From: Isoetes taiwanensis
Lineage: Eukaryota; Streptophyta; Lycopodiopsida; Isoetales; Isoetaceae
Length of the DNA: 64,000 bases
Assembly: GCA_021234155.1 (NCBI GenBank)
Contig: JAJEKV010000224.1
Span: forward strand, 248,001-312,000
Direction of reading: 5' to 3'
Within the stretch, counting starts at the first letter, position 1, and the number at the start of each line of letters is the position of its first letter. This document shows positions 34,220 through 44,399 of the stretch, piece by piece. The notes under the pieces were generated by a model. That model was not told where the DNA came from, did no database searches, and saw nothing but the letters and a program-made list of their open reading frames with translations. A program made the position numbers and the translations under genes.

Positions 34220-36599
34220 CTACGCCATGACAGACTGCATGTCAATTGTCCTTCCATGAAATTCATCAGGCTCAGTCCAATAGTCTTCAGCCCTTTCTTT
34301 CCAAATGTCTTTTGATTCAATGCCCTTCTTGCCAACAGTCATCAACTTATGTGCACGCCTCTTATCCCAAGAGCACTCATGTATCTCTTCTATGCTACAA
34401 GAAAGGCATGTATCATCATCATCAGAATAAGGATTTTGGTTGTCTTCCAAGTGATATCCACCCAAAAATGCATGATTAGGTATCTGCAAAACATGTACAT
34501 CCTCAAGGATATCAACATGTACATCATGTACATTTTTTTTTAACATGTTCCACATGTTCTTCATGATCCACATGTTTGGCAACATGTGCATTGCATGCAC
34601 TAGATATTCCTGCCACATTGTTGGCAGATTTATCCAAACACTTGTACCTCCCCTTGATTTTGACAACCCTAGCATTAGCCTTAATTTTGGCCAGCAATTG
34701 TGCATTATTTAATTCCCTTGCTTCACCAAAAAACTCAATGACATTATATTTACATTTCCCTATCCCATCTCCTTGGAATAATGAAGCTTGAATCCTTGCA
34801 CTAGTTTTTTCATATTCAATGTCAGTTGTTTTTGAGCAGTCTTGGCAGCATTGGCAATTGCCCTTTGAAGTGCATCTAACTCCTTTGCCCTCTTCCTATA
34901 TACAATCATTTTCTTTCTCTCCTCTATTTTTTCTTGTCTTACTTTTAGCAGCCTCTTTGTTCAATCTGTCCTGCTCTATTCTAGCAACCAACATCTGATC
35001 TGAAGTGACAAACAACCAATCTTGAAGTGCATCCAGCAACTTAGATCTCTTAGCTTTTGGTAGCCCACTAGCAAAAACATTTTGCACACGATTTTGCACA
35101 CCTGCAACAACATTTTGCACTTGTGCAGGGGCAGCATTAGGAACAAGCATACTCCTGACTTGTTCTTTATTAGGGGCAGCATTTGGAATATCCACAACAT
35201 GTTCTTGAGGAGGCATATGTGCAATTTCTGCTGCAACAACCACGCCATCATGAACCATCATATTTTCAGCCAACGTTTGCAGAATTTGAGTAGCAGCATC
35301 ATCATTGTTACCAAGATCTTCTAATTCATCTTCAGAGTCAGCCATGACTACATTATCAACATAAGGGGAAGTATAGCCTTGTCATTGAAGGGCCATATTC
35401 CTGTTTTTGCAAAACCTGCAACAATGTTAGGCCTCGTCAATGTAGCCTTGTCATTGAAGGGCCATATTCTTGTTTTTGCAAAACCTGCAACAATGTTAGG
35501 CCTTGTTTTGATGGCTCACCAACCTTACCTTTATGCATGTATCTACCTCTCAACTTCTTGAATGCTGTTTTGAATGGGCTGAAGCATGCCACATCAAGTG
35601 GTTGAAGCCTATGGCTTGTAATATGTGGAGGAAGAAGCAACATATGCAAGCCTATTTGCCTCGCATGCTGAATTGCACTCAAAGTAACATGAGAACCATG
35701 GCCATCACAAACAAGCAGGTGTGGTCGATCAACACTTATACCACTAGGAACATTAATCTTGTAAGTGCTCTAACCAAGCATCAAACAAGGCATTTGTTAT
35801 TCAGACTTTCTTTTGGAATGACATTGCTGCACTTGGCTCACATCCAGCCATCAAATCTCTATATTTAAGTTTTATTCCGTTAAATACATAGAAACTAGGC
35901 ATCCTAAAGCCAGATGCACTCACACAACTTAAGATAGTTAGCCATTCTCTATTTTTGGAATGGTCAGATTGGCATTTCTAATTCCTTTCCTTATCAATAT
36001 CTTCATTCCAGAGCTATGGCCAGCCCGAATTCCAGTTTCATCACAGTTCGAAATGGTAGATGCATCCAAATGGAAGTCATTGTACGAGGCTTTGAGAGTG
36101 GAAAAAAATTCATCCAGGTTAGTAGAATTCATAGCTTTTACTCTTTGCACTTCCACACACTCAACAGACCTTAAAGCAAGTCAGGGTATCTACTTTTGAA
36201 TCCTCTCCACCACTTCTTATCGGGTAGGCCATCTTTAAAACTAGTCCCAAATTTCTCTTCAGTTTGGCCATTCAACCACCTTCTAAGAGTGGTCAGAGGT
36301 ACGCCATAATGTAAAGAAGCCTTCCTAATGCTAAGAATACCATCATCAATAGCATCTATGGCCTGATTTAGCTTTTCCATAGTCCATGAACCTCTCTCCA
36401 TAAATCTGACACGTTTGCCTCCCAAAGAAGTATTTTCTGGCTGGGTGTGGATAATGGGGCCTTTGGAAATACATCTGGCTCTTGGAAGAGGAGGAGGTGC
36501 TGATGGTGCAACAGAGCAGATGGTTCTCCCTCTTAACTGCATTGCATATAACAAATAAGAGTAGCAAGCAATGAAGTTGTAATCACAAAACAGATTCAA
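34220..36599 (-). pseudogene. pogo/Tigger-like (DDE_1) transposase, dead
   Basis: Minus strand, N to C. 36599-36171 carries a psq-type helix-turn-helix (SWTMEKLNQAIDAIDDGILS, SIRKASLHYGVPLTTLRRWL) followed by DKKWWRGFKSRYPDL, typical of a CENP-B/pogo N-terminal DNA-binding region. 36156-35938 holds ISNCDETGIRAG (first catalytic Asp). About 35750-35437 holds LVCDGHGSHVTLSAI (second Asp, near 35705), then PPHITSHRLQPLDVACFSPF with the third Asp. 35345-34896 is a hydrophilic tail rich in Asn/Gln/Val, and more open frame reaches 34220. Frameshifts separate the blocks. Terminal inverted repeats and a TA target duplication were not found. Cut-and-paste transposase; not functional as it stands. Confidence 0.85.
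35374..35505 (+). repeat. 69-bp tandem duplication inside the transposase
   Basis: TAGCCTTGTCATTGAAGGGC...GTTAGGCCT starts at 35374 and again at 35443 with about two mismatches. It lies between the DDE region and the C-terminal tail. 69 bp is in frame. Confidence 0.9.
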
Positions 36600-37430
36600 C
36601 CAAGAGAAGAAATGATGAATCGATCCAATCTAGAGAAGAAATAACAATGATTGATCTCAGCTTAACACTACCTTTAAATATCTTGCACATTGAAAAGGTG
36701 GGAAGGAAAATTATTGAAATCTAGTAATTTGGATGGCCAGATTCATACCCAACTAGTGATCCCCTCCAAGGCGCTAAAAAGAATGGATAATATGCAGACA
36801 GGTATGCAATCTGCACGGAAATGCAATGGAGGGAACATTAGAATCATTACAAAATGGAGGGAATAAAGGTTGTGAGTTGTTACCTTGGCACCATGGGAAG
36901 CTCTAGTTGTTTAACTGAAAACCATTTGAGAAGTTTTTTCTTCTGATCTATGAGATATTGGCACCATAGAAATTGCCTAAATCTAAAGTCCAGAGGTAGA
37001 TGCGTGCATGCATCAACATGCAAAAGTGAAAAAGAAATTTTGGACACATGATTGCGAATCTGTGGATTAAGATTTGCGCCAGCTGGGTCCTTCCTTGAAC
37101 CATTGGAGTGGCTGTGCAAATCATTGAAGTGCTTTTGGAGATCATTGGAGTGCCCTTGCAGATCGTCGAGGACATATGACGCACCCGCAGATATACAGAA
37201 TGGAGCTAAAACTAAACTAATCCTAAACCATAGACATGAACCAAAAAGTCCATCATGGTGAACAAAAAGAAAAGGCCATACACGCCAGGGAGAAACTTAT
37301 GGATAAAGCCAAAAGCCATGAAAATGGCATTTCCATTCAAAAGTGAACTTGTGGGGCCGAAATTCTTTGGCCATCTAAACTTCAATAAGAACACCTCATG
37401 CATCTAGGTTCTCATATTTCATAGCAAAGG
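36600..37430. other. region upstream of the P450
   Basis: No gene. Three related motifs of about 30 bp (TGGAGTGGCTGTGCAAATCA, TGAAGTGCTTTTGGAGATCA, TGGAGTGCCCTTGCAGATCG) lie in tandem at 37103-37168. No clear TATA box was found within 100 bp of the P450 start. Confidence 0.4.
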
Positions 37431-38945
37431 ATGGAGTCTTGGTTGCCAGCAGTTGTTTCAGTAATTCTCGTCTTCTCTATCTTTTTGTACTGGGTTCCCA
37501 AACCAAGCAAGGCCGGTAAGCATCTTCCTTCTCCTCTTGCTCTTCCCATAATTGGCCATCTTCATTTGCTAGGGCATCTCCCTCACCAATCCCTCTTTCA
37601 TCTCTCAAAGCGCTATGGACCCCTCTTCTCTCTTCGCCTTGGGGCAATCGATTGTTTGGTGGCTTCTTCACCAGAGATGGCCATGGAATTCTTAAAGACA
37701 CATGATGTTGCCTTTGCTTCAAGGCCAAAAATTACATTTGCGCGACTAGTGATGCATGATGAGGATATGATATGGGCAGAATATGGACCTAGATGGAAGG
37801 AGTTCAAAAAAGTGTGCACTCTAGGGTTGTTCAGCCATACAAGGTTAGAAGAAACCAAGCATATAAGGCAAGAAGAAATCTCAGCCACTATTGAATCCAT
37901 GGTAGAGGAAAGCAAAGGAAACAGGGCAATTAAGGTGTATGAAAAGCTGTCTAATATGGAGATGAATATAGTGACGAGGATGGCGATGGGCAAGACATAT
38001 TTTGGGAAGGAGAACTCAGAGGGTGCAGATTGGATCAGGGCTGTGATTGAGGAAGTGGTCACCTTAGTAACAGTGTTCAACGTGGGAGATTTTGTGCCGA
38101 TTCTAGCAAAATTCGATCTGCAAGGATATGAGCGAAGGATGAAGGCAGTGAGGAAGGAATTGGACGCCTTTCTTGAGCGAATAATCCAAGAGCACAAGCA
38201 ACAGAGCAGAAAGAACACTGATCTTATGGACCTGCTCATATCAGGGGACTTTAGCCACGAAGCCATCAAGGCTTTTGTAATTGTAAGAATCTAATTCATC
38301 TGAATTAATTGTTTTTTCCTTATAGGGTCGATTTTGCAGGATATCGTAGCAGCAGGGACTGATACTGCAGCAGTAACAACGGAATGGGCTCTGGCAGAGA
38401 TTCTACGGTCTCCTACAGTAATGCAAAAAGCCCAAAATGAAATTGACCAAGTGGTCGGATTAAGCCGTAGAGTAGAAGAGGAAGATTTGCCGGAATTGAA
38501 ATATTTGCAGGCAATTGTGAAGGAGGCGTTTCGGCTGCATCCAGCAAGTCCTATGCTGCTGCCTCACGAATCAATGGAGGAGAGCAATGTGGGCGGCTAC
38601 CAAATTCCGAAAGGGACTCGAGTATTCGTGAATATATGGGCAATTGGGAGAGATCCAAGCATATGGGATGAGCCAGAGGCATTCAACCCAGATAGATTTA
38701 TGGGCAGCAGCGTCGATGTAAGGGGCCGGGATTTTGAACTGATTCCATTTGGATCTGGAAGACGGATGTGCCCTGGCTATACGTTGGCGCTGTGCATGGT
38801 GCAGCTCGCTTTGGCCCGCCTGCTGCAGAGCTTGGATTGGATTGTGCCGGAAGGGCAGATGCTTGACATGACAGAAACTTTCAAAGGCACTGTGAGATTG
38901 GCTCATCCCTTACAGCCCATCGCCACGTCTCGCCGAAATATCTGA
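37431..38945 (+). CDS. cytochrome P450, CYP71 clan, two exons, apparently intact
   Basis: Exon 1 is 37431-38282, exon 2 is 38340-38945, and the intron has 57 nt (GTAAGA...TTTGCAG). Joined they give 485 residues, normal for a plant microsomal P450. An N-terminal membrane anchor (about residues 4-22) is followed by a proline hinge (LPSPLALPIIGHL). The C-helix motif is GPRWKEFKKVC. The I-helix oxygen-binding motif AAGTDT starts exon 2, so the splice restores IKAFVI-DIVAAGTDT. The K-helix has ExxR (EAFR), the PERF region reads FNPDRF, and the heme loop is PFGSGRRMCPGY with the Cys ligand. The intron position just before the I-helix is the classic A-type one. The sequence is CYP71-clan and resembles CYP75/CYP750-like enzymes around WAEYGPRWKEFKKVCTLGLF, but family and substrate cannot be fixed by eye. 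It probably hydroxylates a phenolic or terpenoid at the ER using NADPH-P450 reductase. No in-frame stop is seen. Confidence 0.88.
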
Positions 38946-39190
38946 TCCTATTTGCTTGTCTTCCCTTCAAAGAAACAGTAGTGTGGCTAGATATTATTTA
39001 TAACTGGAGAGAAATATTTTCCATGGCTGGCTGAGGCAGATCATCCCTGACCAGAAGTACCTAGACCATATCGCCCATAGCTGTAAATTCAAGCATCAAG
39101 AGATGCTTTGGTTCTAGACAATCATCTTTATTTAAGTAACATATCCTTATCCATCAACAATGAGTAAGTTAAAATTAATAAACTGAATAG
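38946..39190 (+). repeat. P450 3' flank, first copy of a duplicated segment
   Basis: Blocks of this downstream region (CTATTTGCTTGTCTTC, GAAACAGTA, TGGTTCTAG-CAATCATC, ATGAGTAAGTTAAAATTAAT plus AAACTG) recur in the same order at about 40829-40980. Confidence 0.7.
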
Positions 39191-40128
39191 TAATGTCTCC
39201 ATGTGTTAATGTTTTTTCTTGTGCATTGGATGAAGGCACAATCGTGAGAATATGCCAAATCAAGGGCAAGGGATTTTACACCTCACACCCCCGTATAGCA
39301 CAACGCTCCCCATACGCCATATACAGGTATAAATATACGTTTGCAAATGGGAAATACAGTGCCATCAACCATTGGCAAGGCAAGAAAATGTTTTTGCAAT
39401 CAGTCCAGGAGCTGCACAATCTCTCAGAGCACAATCTACCTGAAGGTGCACAATCTACCAAACCTAAACCAAGATAGGATATCTGGTAACAAGCACCAAG
39501 GATGAAAAATGTTCTCGCAAATCCAAAGGCCAGTGAAAGCAAGCACCGAAGATGATATAAGAGGGCCAAACCATTGCTCATTCTTTGCTTGCTACAACCG
39601 AAATGAAACCAAAGCAAGCATAGACCAATGAAACCTCTCGGCTACCTAACACCATTCCTCATTCTCTACTTGTTAAAACAAAAATGTTCATGGCAATGCA
39701 TCCGAGAAATCGACTCCGGCAAAAGCAGCAAAAGGGGCTTCTACATGACGCAAATTCAGAGAAGAGTTTCTAGCAATAATTTGTGCATCCAATGATGCAT
39801 TTGCAATGGGGAAGAAAAGGCAAGAACTGAAATGGGTGAAGGTCAGAGTTGTCCTCCAAAATCAGAGGCAAGCCCAAGATGCCATCGCAGGCCGATTTGG
39901 GCGAAGGCACCATTTGTCTGTGGCTCCAGTTTTCCGTCCACGCGCTGCATCGGGATGTTCTTAGCAGCCCCCGTGAAGCCAAGAACTGCTATTTCTGACC
40001 ATGTAGAGCAGAGACAAAAAAAGGAACGCTCCTCAGACCATAGACAAAAAAAATTTGAAGTCCCCCTTTTTCCGGCCCACCTACGCCCAAATCTTAGGAA
40101 AGAGATATTTTGGGGGCGTAATGGGTAA
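39191..40128. other. unassigned sequence downstream of the P450
   Basis: ORFs of about 95-113 codons exist on both strands (39193-39477 plus; 39276-39617 minus) without a known domain. They overlap each other, so at most one could be real, and I do not call either. Confidence 0.35.
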
Positions 40129-40418
40129 TATTGCTCAACATGACAATGACAATGATAAGCTCAAAAACATGATATTAAATCACATTCATCTTCCTTGATA
40201 TATTAGCATGATGAATTTATCTACACCCGATTAGGGTTATCCACTCAAGAATATGAAACCGTTTTTAGCTTCAATGTGAGCAAGCATTGTATGAGGCTCA
40301 ACACGCCTATCCCATCTGGTCTATGAAGACGCATCCGGTCTTTGGAGACGTTGCAACAATCTTTGCATTTCACGAACAAGTTTGGTTTCCACATTTAAGT
40401 TCAACAATGCCCACAAAT
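40129..40418 (+). repeat. 290-bp direct repeat, copy 1
   Basis: AATATTGCTCAACATGACAA through TTCAACAATGCCC recurs at 40978-41267 with about 10 percent difference. Shared blocks include CACATTCATCTTCCTTGATA and GTCTATGAAGACGCATCCGG. Confidence 0.9.
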
Positions 40419-40489
40419 GCAATCTCCTACTAAAACTAAATCTATATGGTTGAATAGCCTCTGTTAGATTCTAATATTGGGTTCTTAAT

Positions 40490-40612
40490 TAACTTATAGG
40501 TTGCAAGCTTGCAAGCAAGATAGTGCCAGAGAACCGTTGTCGATGTGATCGAGGAGTATTTGGGCAGGCTTAAGGACTACAGTGGCCTCCAGGGCACTCT
40601 AGGAAAGGCATG
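40490..40612 (+). other. exon-like fragment of unknown protein
   Basis: After TTAACTTATAG a frame reads VVDVIEEYLGRLKDYSGLQG plus TLGKA at about 40536-40610. Codon use and composition look coding, but I do not recognise the family. A second exon-like piece after GATGACCAG (40772) reads ASKGEPFCPLEMFNMSS then TGA. Both lie just upstream of the duplicated P450 3' flank. Confidence 0.35.
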
Positions 40613-40828
40613 TTTTTATTCTGTCAAACATTCTTTTATAATCCTCTATGCAAATAAACTAGGTTTTTTTCTGTTACAATGAAAAACCTATTATAGTGCC
40701 GGTAATGCTATAACTTTGTGGTTCTATTTTTTTGCTTGACTTTGCTTATGAAAAAACTTTGGATGACCAGGCTTCCAAGGGAGAACCATTTTGCCCATTG
40801 GAGATGTTCAACATGAGTTCTGATACTA

Positions 40829-41267
40829 GGCTATTTGCTTGTCTTCTCAATTCGATTCGATAAGAAACAGTACTTATCCAAGTTAAGACGTGTGGCGATG
40901 TGTGTGTTGGTTCTAGGCAATCATCCTTTTTTAACATATTCTTATGCTTCAATGAGTAAGTTAAAATTAATAAACTGTAATATCGCTCAACATGACAATG
41001 ACGATGACAATGACAAGTTCAAAAACATGATATTTGATCACATTCATCTTCCTTGATATATTAGCATTATGAATTTATCTACACTCGATTAGGGTTATGC
41101 ACTCAAGAATATAAAACTGTTTTTAGCTTCAATGTGAGCAAGCGTCATACGAGGCTCAGCACGCCTATTGCATCTGGTCTATGAAGACGCATCCGGTCTC
41201 TGGAGACGTTGCAACAATCTTTGCAATTCATGAGCAAGTTTGGTTTCCACATTTAAGTTCAACAATG
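40829..41267 (+). repeat. second copy of the P450 3' flank plus 290-bp repeat
   Basis: Homology to 38946-39190 runs directly into homology to 40129-40418. The two source blocks, about 1 kb apart near the P450, are therefore adjacent here. The P450 coding part is absent from this copy. Confidence 0.75.
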
Positions 41268-42104
41268 CCCCTAAATGCAATCTCCTTCTACTAAAAATCT
41301 TGACAAGAATACGGCTTCTTTGCTCGATATGAAGTGAGGCTAGGGGAGAGATCCAAAATAAAATGGCTAAGGCAATTCAAGGGGCAATAGTATTCCAATG
41401 GGTTATAAGATTTGGCAAAGGGTGCATACAATTACAAACAACCCATTAAAAGTATGGACAAAAGGGTTTTTATAAATGCAACAAAGGGTTGGTGTCGCGG
41501 ATGAAAAAGGAAAAATAGGAAATGCATCGGCCTTTTACCAGTTTGTTTTGCAAAAGGGGTCGGGTCGAGCTAATCTGGGAAAGACCTTTTTCTCAACGGA
41601 AAAGGGAGATCGGGAGGAGACTAGAATAGCCGGAGAAGGAGCCTTTCTCAGAAGAAAAAAGAATCGATTTGCCCATAAAAGAGGACGTCGGCGTAGATCA
41701 AAAATTGAGAAGACTTCTGCCTTGAACTTCGACTGCAGCAATCCGGCTCTTAGCTGCTGCTATCAGACTTGACCTCCGGATATTGAAACGAACCTCTAAT
41801 CTGTACCAGATTTCTGCCAGTGCATATCCAAGCCTTAATCTGTGTAATCGGATGGTCTTGAGCTTAAGCAGAATAAGCCTTGATCCATTCTTTTGCTGTT
41901 AAAATCCCCTTTGGAATTGGCCTTAATTTTTGGATCCGGTTGGGCGGATAAACTGCTGCTTCATTTCCTATTGTGGAAACTCTGTATTCTTGCCCAAGTG
42001 TTGAGCAAATCTATAAGTTTAATTCTAAGTCTTAATCCTTGTTCGTGTTCTTGTTTGATTCCCTCTTGACGGATTTAAGCTGTAACTATTTGAGTTGTAT
42101 CAAG
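41268..42104 (+). mobile_element. probable LTR/leader of a gypsy-like element
   Basis: Positioned directly before a PBS and a gag gene. The 98-codon ORF (41476-41772) is Arg/Lys-rich, without a domain. No second LTR was found downstream, so the start is not defined. Confidence 0.4.
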
Positions 42105-42117
42105 TGGTATCAGAGCC
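42105..42117 (+). other. primer-binding site
   Basis: TGGTATCAGAGCC, 23 bp upstream of the gag ATG at 42140. Confidence 0.85.
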
Positions 42118-42139
42118 TATCGATCCCCATACCTGAACA

Positions 42140-43363
42140 ATGGCCCAAAACCGTTTCAACATCTCTGATAGTCAGTATCAGCAAGCTTTAGCCAATGCGG
42201 CTATATTGCATCCCGGATAGCCTTGCCTCTACCGCTAATCAGCGGGGAATATGAAAAGCGATTGAGCGGTTGGCTATTCTGCAGATTTCTTACCGGATAT
42301 TCCCCAGCAGCCACCTCTGCCGAATGATCCTCCACCTGTAAATCCTCCACCCCCACCGCCAGTTAATCCCAGCAAGATTAGAAAATGGTTGGAGAAAGTA
42401 GATATGCCTACATTTAAAGGGAGGAGGATAAGACCAATCAAAGTAGTCATTTTTCTAAGCCGATTGGGAAAATTCTTTGATCGAGTGCAAAGCAAGCGAT
42501 GTGGAAAAATTGCAAGCTATGGATAGCTATTTGAAAGACCAAGCCCAAGCCTGGTGGCAAGGTCGACGAGAGTGTAATCCTAAGATAGACACATGGGAAA
42601 GATTCAAGAGAGCATTTGAATTGCAATATCTTCCTTCTAATTATCAAAGTGAGCTAAGAAGAGTATGGGATCAACTGAAACAACAAGACAAGGAAACGAT
42701 CCAGTCTTACACCTCAAAGTTTAGCCATTTGGTCAAAGACCGATAAGGAACCTAGATGGGGAAGAACTCCTACGAAAATATGTTAGCGGGTGTAAAGATG
42801 ACATATATGCAGAATTGGAGATCCTAAATCCTGCAGATTTAGATGGGGCTATAAAGATGGCATCTGCAGTAGAAAGAAAGTTGGATCCCACAACGCGAAA
42901 GTTAGATATTTGGGACGAGGGTACCTCTGACGAAGAGAGTAAGACAAAAGAGAAGAAAAATGGGAATAAAGATTCTGATAGACAGTTCAAAAGAAAAAGA
43001 TACAATGGAAGGTACAACGGAGAGAACAATGGGCCTGAAAGAAGGCAAGAGGAAGCTGACACCTCAAATAAGAAGAATGAACCAAAAAGAGGATGCTTTA
43101 GATGCGGAGGAAAGCATTTTATTAAGAATTGCCCTTCTGGAGAGGGGGGTATTACAAAAGTTGAACCTCCTAAATCCCAGCATACAATTCAGATGCATGC
43201 TTTAAAGGCGCCTAAGCCCGTGGAGCCAATAGTTGAGACTTCGAAGGGGGGAGAGACCTCAAAGGTGGGAGAGGAGCGAAGAAGAGTAAGCTTCCATGAC
43301 GATGAGCGAGAGAAAGCTGCCGCTAAGGAGAAGAGATGGCTCCAGATGGGAACTCTAGGATGA
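42140..43363 (+). pseudogene. Ty3/gypsy-like gag without pol
   Basis: ATG at 42140 reads MAQNRFNISDSQYQQALANA. A proline-rich stretch follows, and another frame enters the retrotransposon gag capsid domain (KIRKWLEKVDMPTFKG; then DQAQAWWQGRRECNPKIDTW, ERFKRAFELQYLPSNYQSEL, KLKQQDKETIQSYTSKFSHL-type, 42477-42746). The last frame (42815-43363) has a Lys-rich nucleocapsid with CFRCGGKHFIKNC, spaced CX2CX3HX4C instead of the usual X4 before His. The ORF ends at 43363. No protease, RT or integrase follows, so it is a truncated or non-autonomous element. Three frames mean it is dead. Confidence 0.85.
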
Positions 43364-43696
43364 ACAACTGGTAACCTCTCTTTTTGGAGAGATTACGGAA
43401 GCTTTTGTAAGTGAAATTCTTTATTAGGTATAAAGAGTAGGATTTTCAAGGTTGATTTTCTTTATTTGGTATAAGGAATAGATACTTTGAATGTGTATAC
43501 CATGGTAGATTAGTGACTACGATTGCAACGTAGCCGGCTTGAACATGGTATACTAGATTGTATACTAGCGGGACGAAATGATCTTGCCAACAATAATTAC
43601 ATGTGTTAGATATAGAGGATGCAAATATTCTTTTGGATTAAAAACATAGGATTTAGCACATACATATTATAATCATAATATAATACAAGAAATTTA

Positions 43697-43720
43697 TCGC
43701 GGCGGCCTTGGCCGCCGCGA
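43697..43720. repeat. perfect GC-rich palindrome
   Basis: Arms TCGCGGCGGCC and GGCCGCCGCGA (11 bp each) around TT, set in AT-rich DNA. It could extrude as a hairpin. Confidence 0.95.
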
Positions 43721-43754
43721 ACATTGCTCTTCCCCGACTAACTCCTGCAAAGGG

Positions 43755-43875
43755 GGGGTTGTGTATCTATGGAATGGTGTGAAAGATGTTCTTGGAACGC
43801 AAAAGGGATTTTATATCTTTGGAATGGCGCGAGAGATGTTCTTGAAATGCAAAGGTGGATTTTTATATCTTTTGG
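43755..43875 (+). repeat. tandem repeat of about 52 bp, two units
   Basis: TATCT(A/T)TGGAATGG, then a short variable piece, then GAGATGTTCTTGGAACGCAA-like sequence, occurs twice, followed by a third TATCTTTTGG start. Confidence 0.8.
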
Positions 43876-43966
43876 CTGTGCCACAGGCTATGGAGCAGTG
43901 CTTCATTATCAAGTTGTTCTATAAAGGAACAATAAACATTTGGAGATGCAAGGTATATACCCCAAC

Positions 43967-44152
43967 TTGACAATCATTAAAGACTAGAAGTAGGAGGGCA
44001 GCAGGGGATGTCAGATCTGAAATGATATGGTGCTCTAGGACTGATTTGGCTATTTTTTCAGCATCAAGGCAGCTAATGTCATAGTACCCATAAGATAACT
44101 GAGCAGTAGAGTGATCAATGAGCAGAAGCAATGTATGTAACAGGCAAACCAA
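43967..44152 (-). pseudogene. class III peroxidase, isolated first exon
   Basis: Minus strand from ATG at 44152: a signal peptide-like start (VCLLHTLLLLI...STA), then QLSYGYYDISCLDAEKIAKS and VLEHHIISDLTSPAALLLLV, then FNDCQ at a GTTGGG donor. Class III peroxidases begin LS..YY..SCP.AE.IV...V......D...AALLRLxFHDC and have an intron at this place. The distal catalytic His of FHDC is Asn, the Arg of LLRL is Leu, and the Pro after the first Cys is Leu. No further peroxidase exons (GCDASVLLD, proximal His) were found downstream on this strand. It would have been a secreted, heme-dependent enzyme. Confidence 0.8.
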
Positions 44153-44399
44153 GATTTGCCAGTTTTTTTAAAATGGAAATAAGACTTTCACATCCATTTC
44201 CAAAGCTCAGCTTAGCTCCCTTTAGGCAGATGCCAGAGTGCCAGAAGATCTGCTCATGCACCAAGCTAGTGCAGAGTTTCCTAACTAGCCATTTTAACCA
44301 GTTTTGCACAGAGTAGTACTCTGGAAGCTTTGACTTATACAAAGAATAGTAGATTCACAAAAATTGTTTGGAAGCACTAGAGTGGACTTCATGTAAGTT

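Larger units (their letters stand above)
43364..43966. other. unassigned sequence with palindrome and short tandem repeat
   Basis: Contains the two features listed separately at 43697 and 43755. Otherwise noncoding. The GTAT-AAGAGTAG stretches at 43417-43490 are a weak duplicate. Confidence 0.4.

Noticed and set aside
37613-38269. Minus-strand 218-codon ORF over P450 exon 1
   Set aside because: Antisense shadow; the sense frame has all P450 motifs.
38571-38906. Minus-strand 111-codon ORF over P450 exon 2
   Set aside because: Shadow of the P450, with no domain of its own.
39193-39617. Two overlapping opposite-strand ORFs downstream of the P450
   Set aside because: No domain and mutual overlap; neither can be supported.
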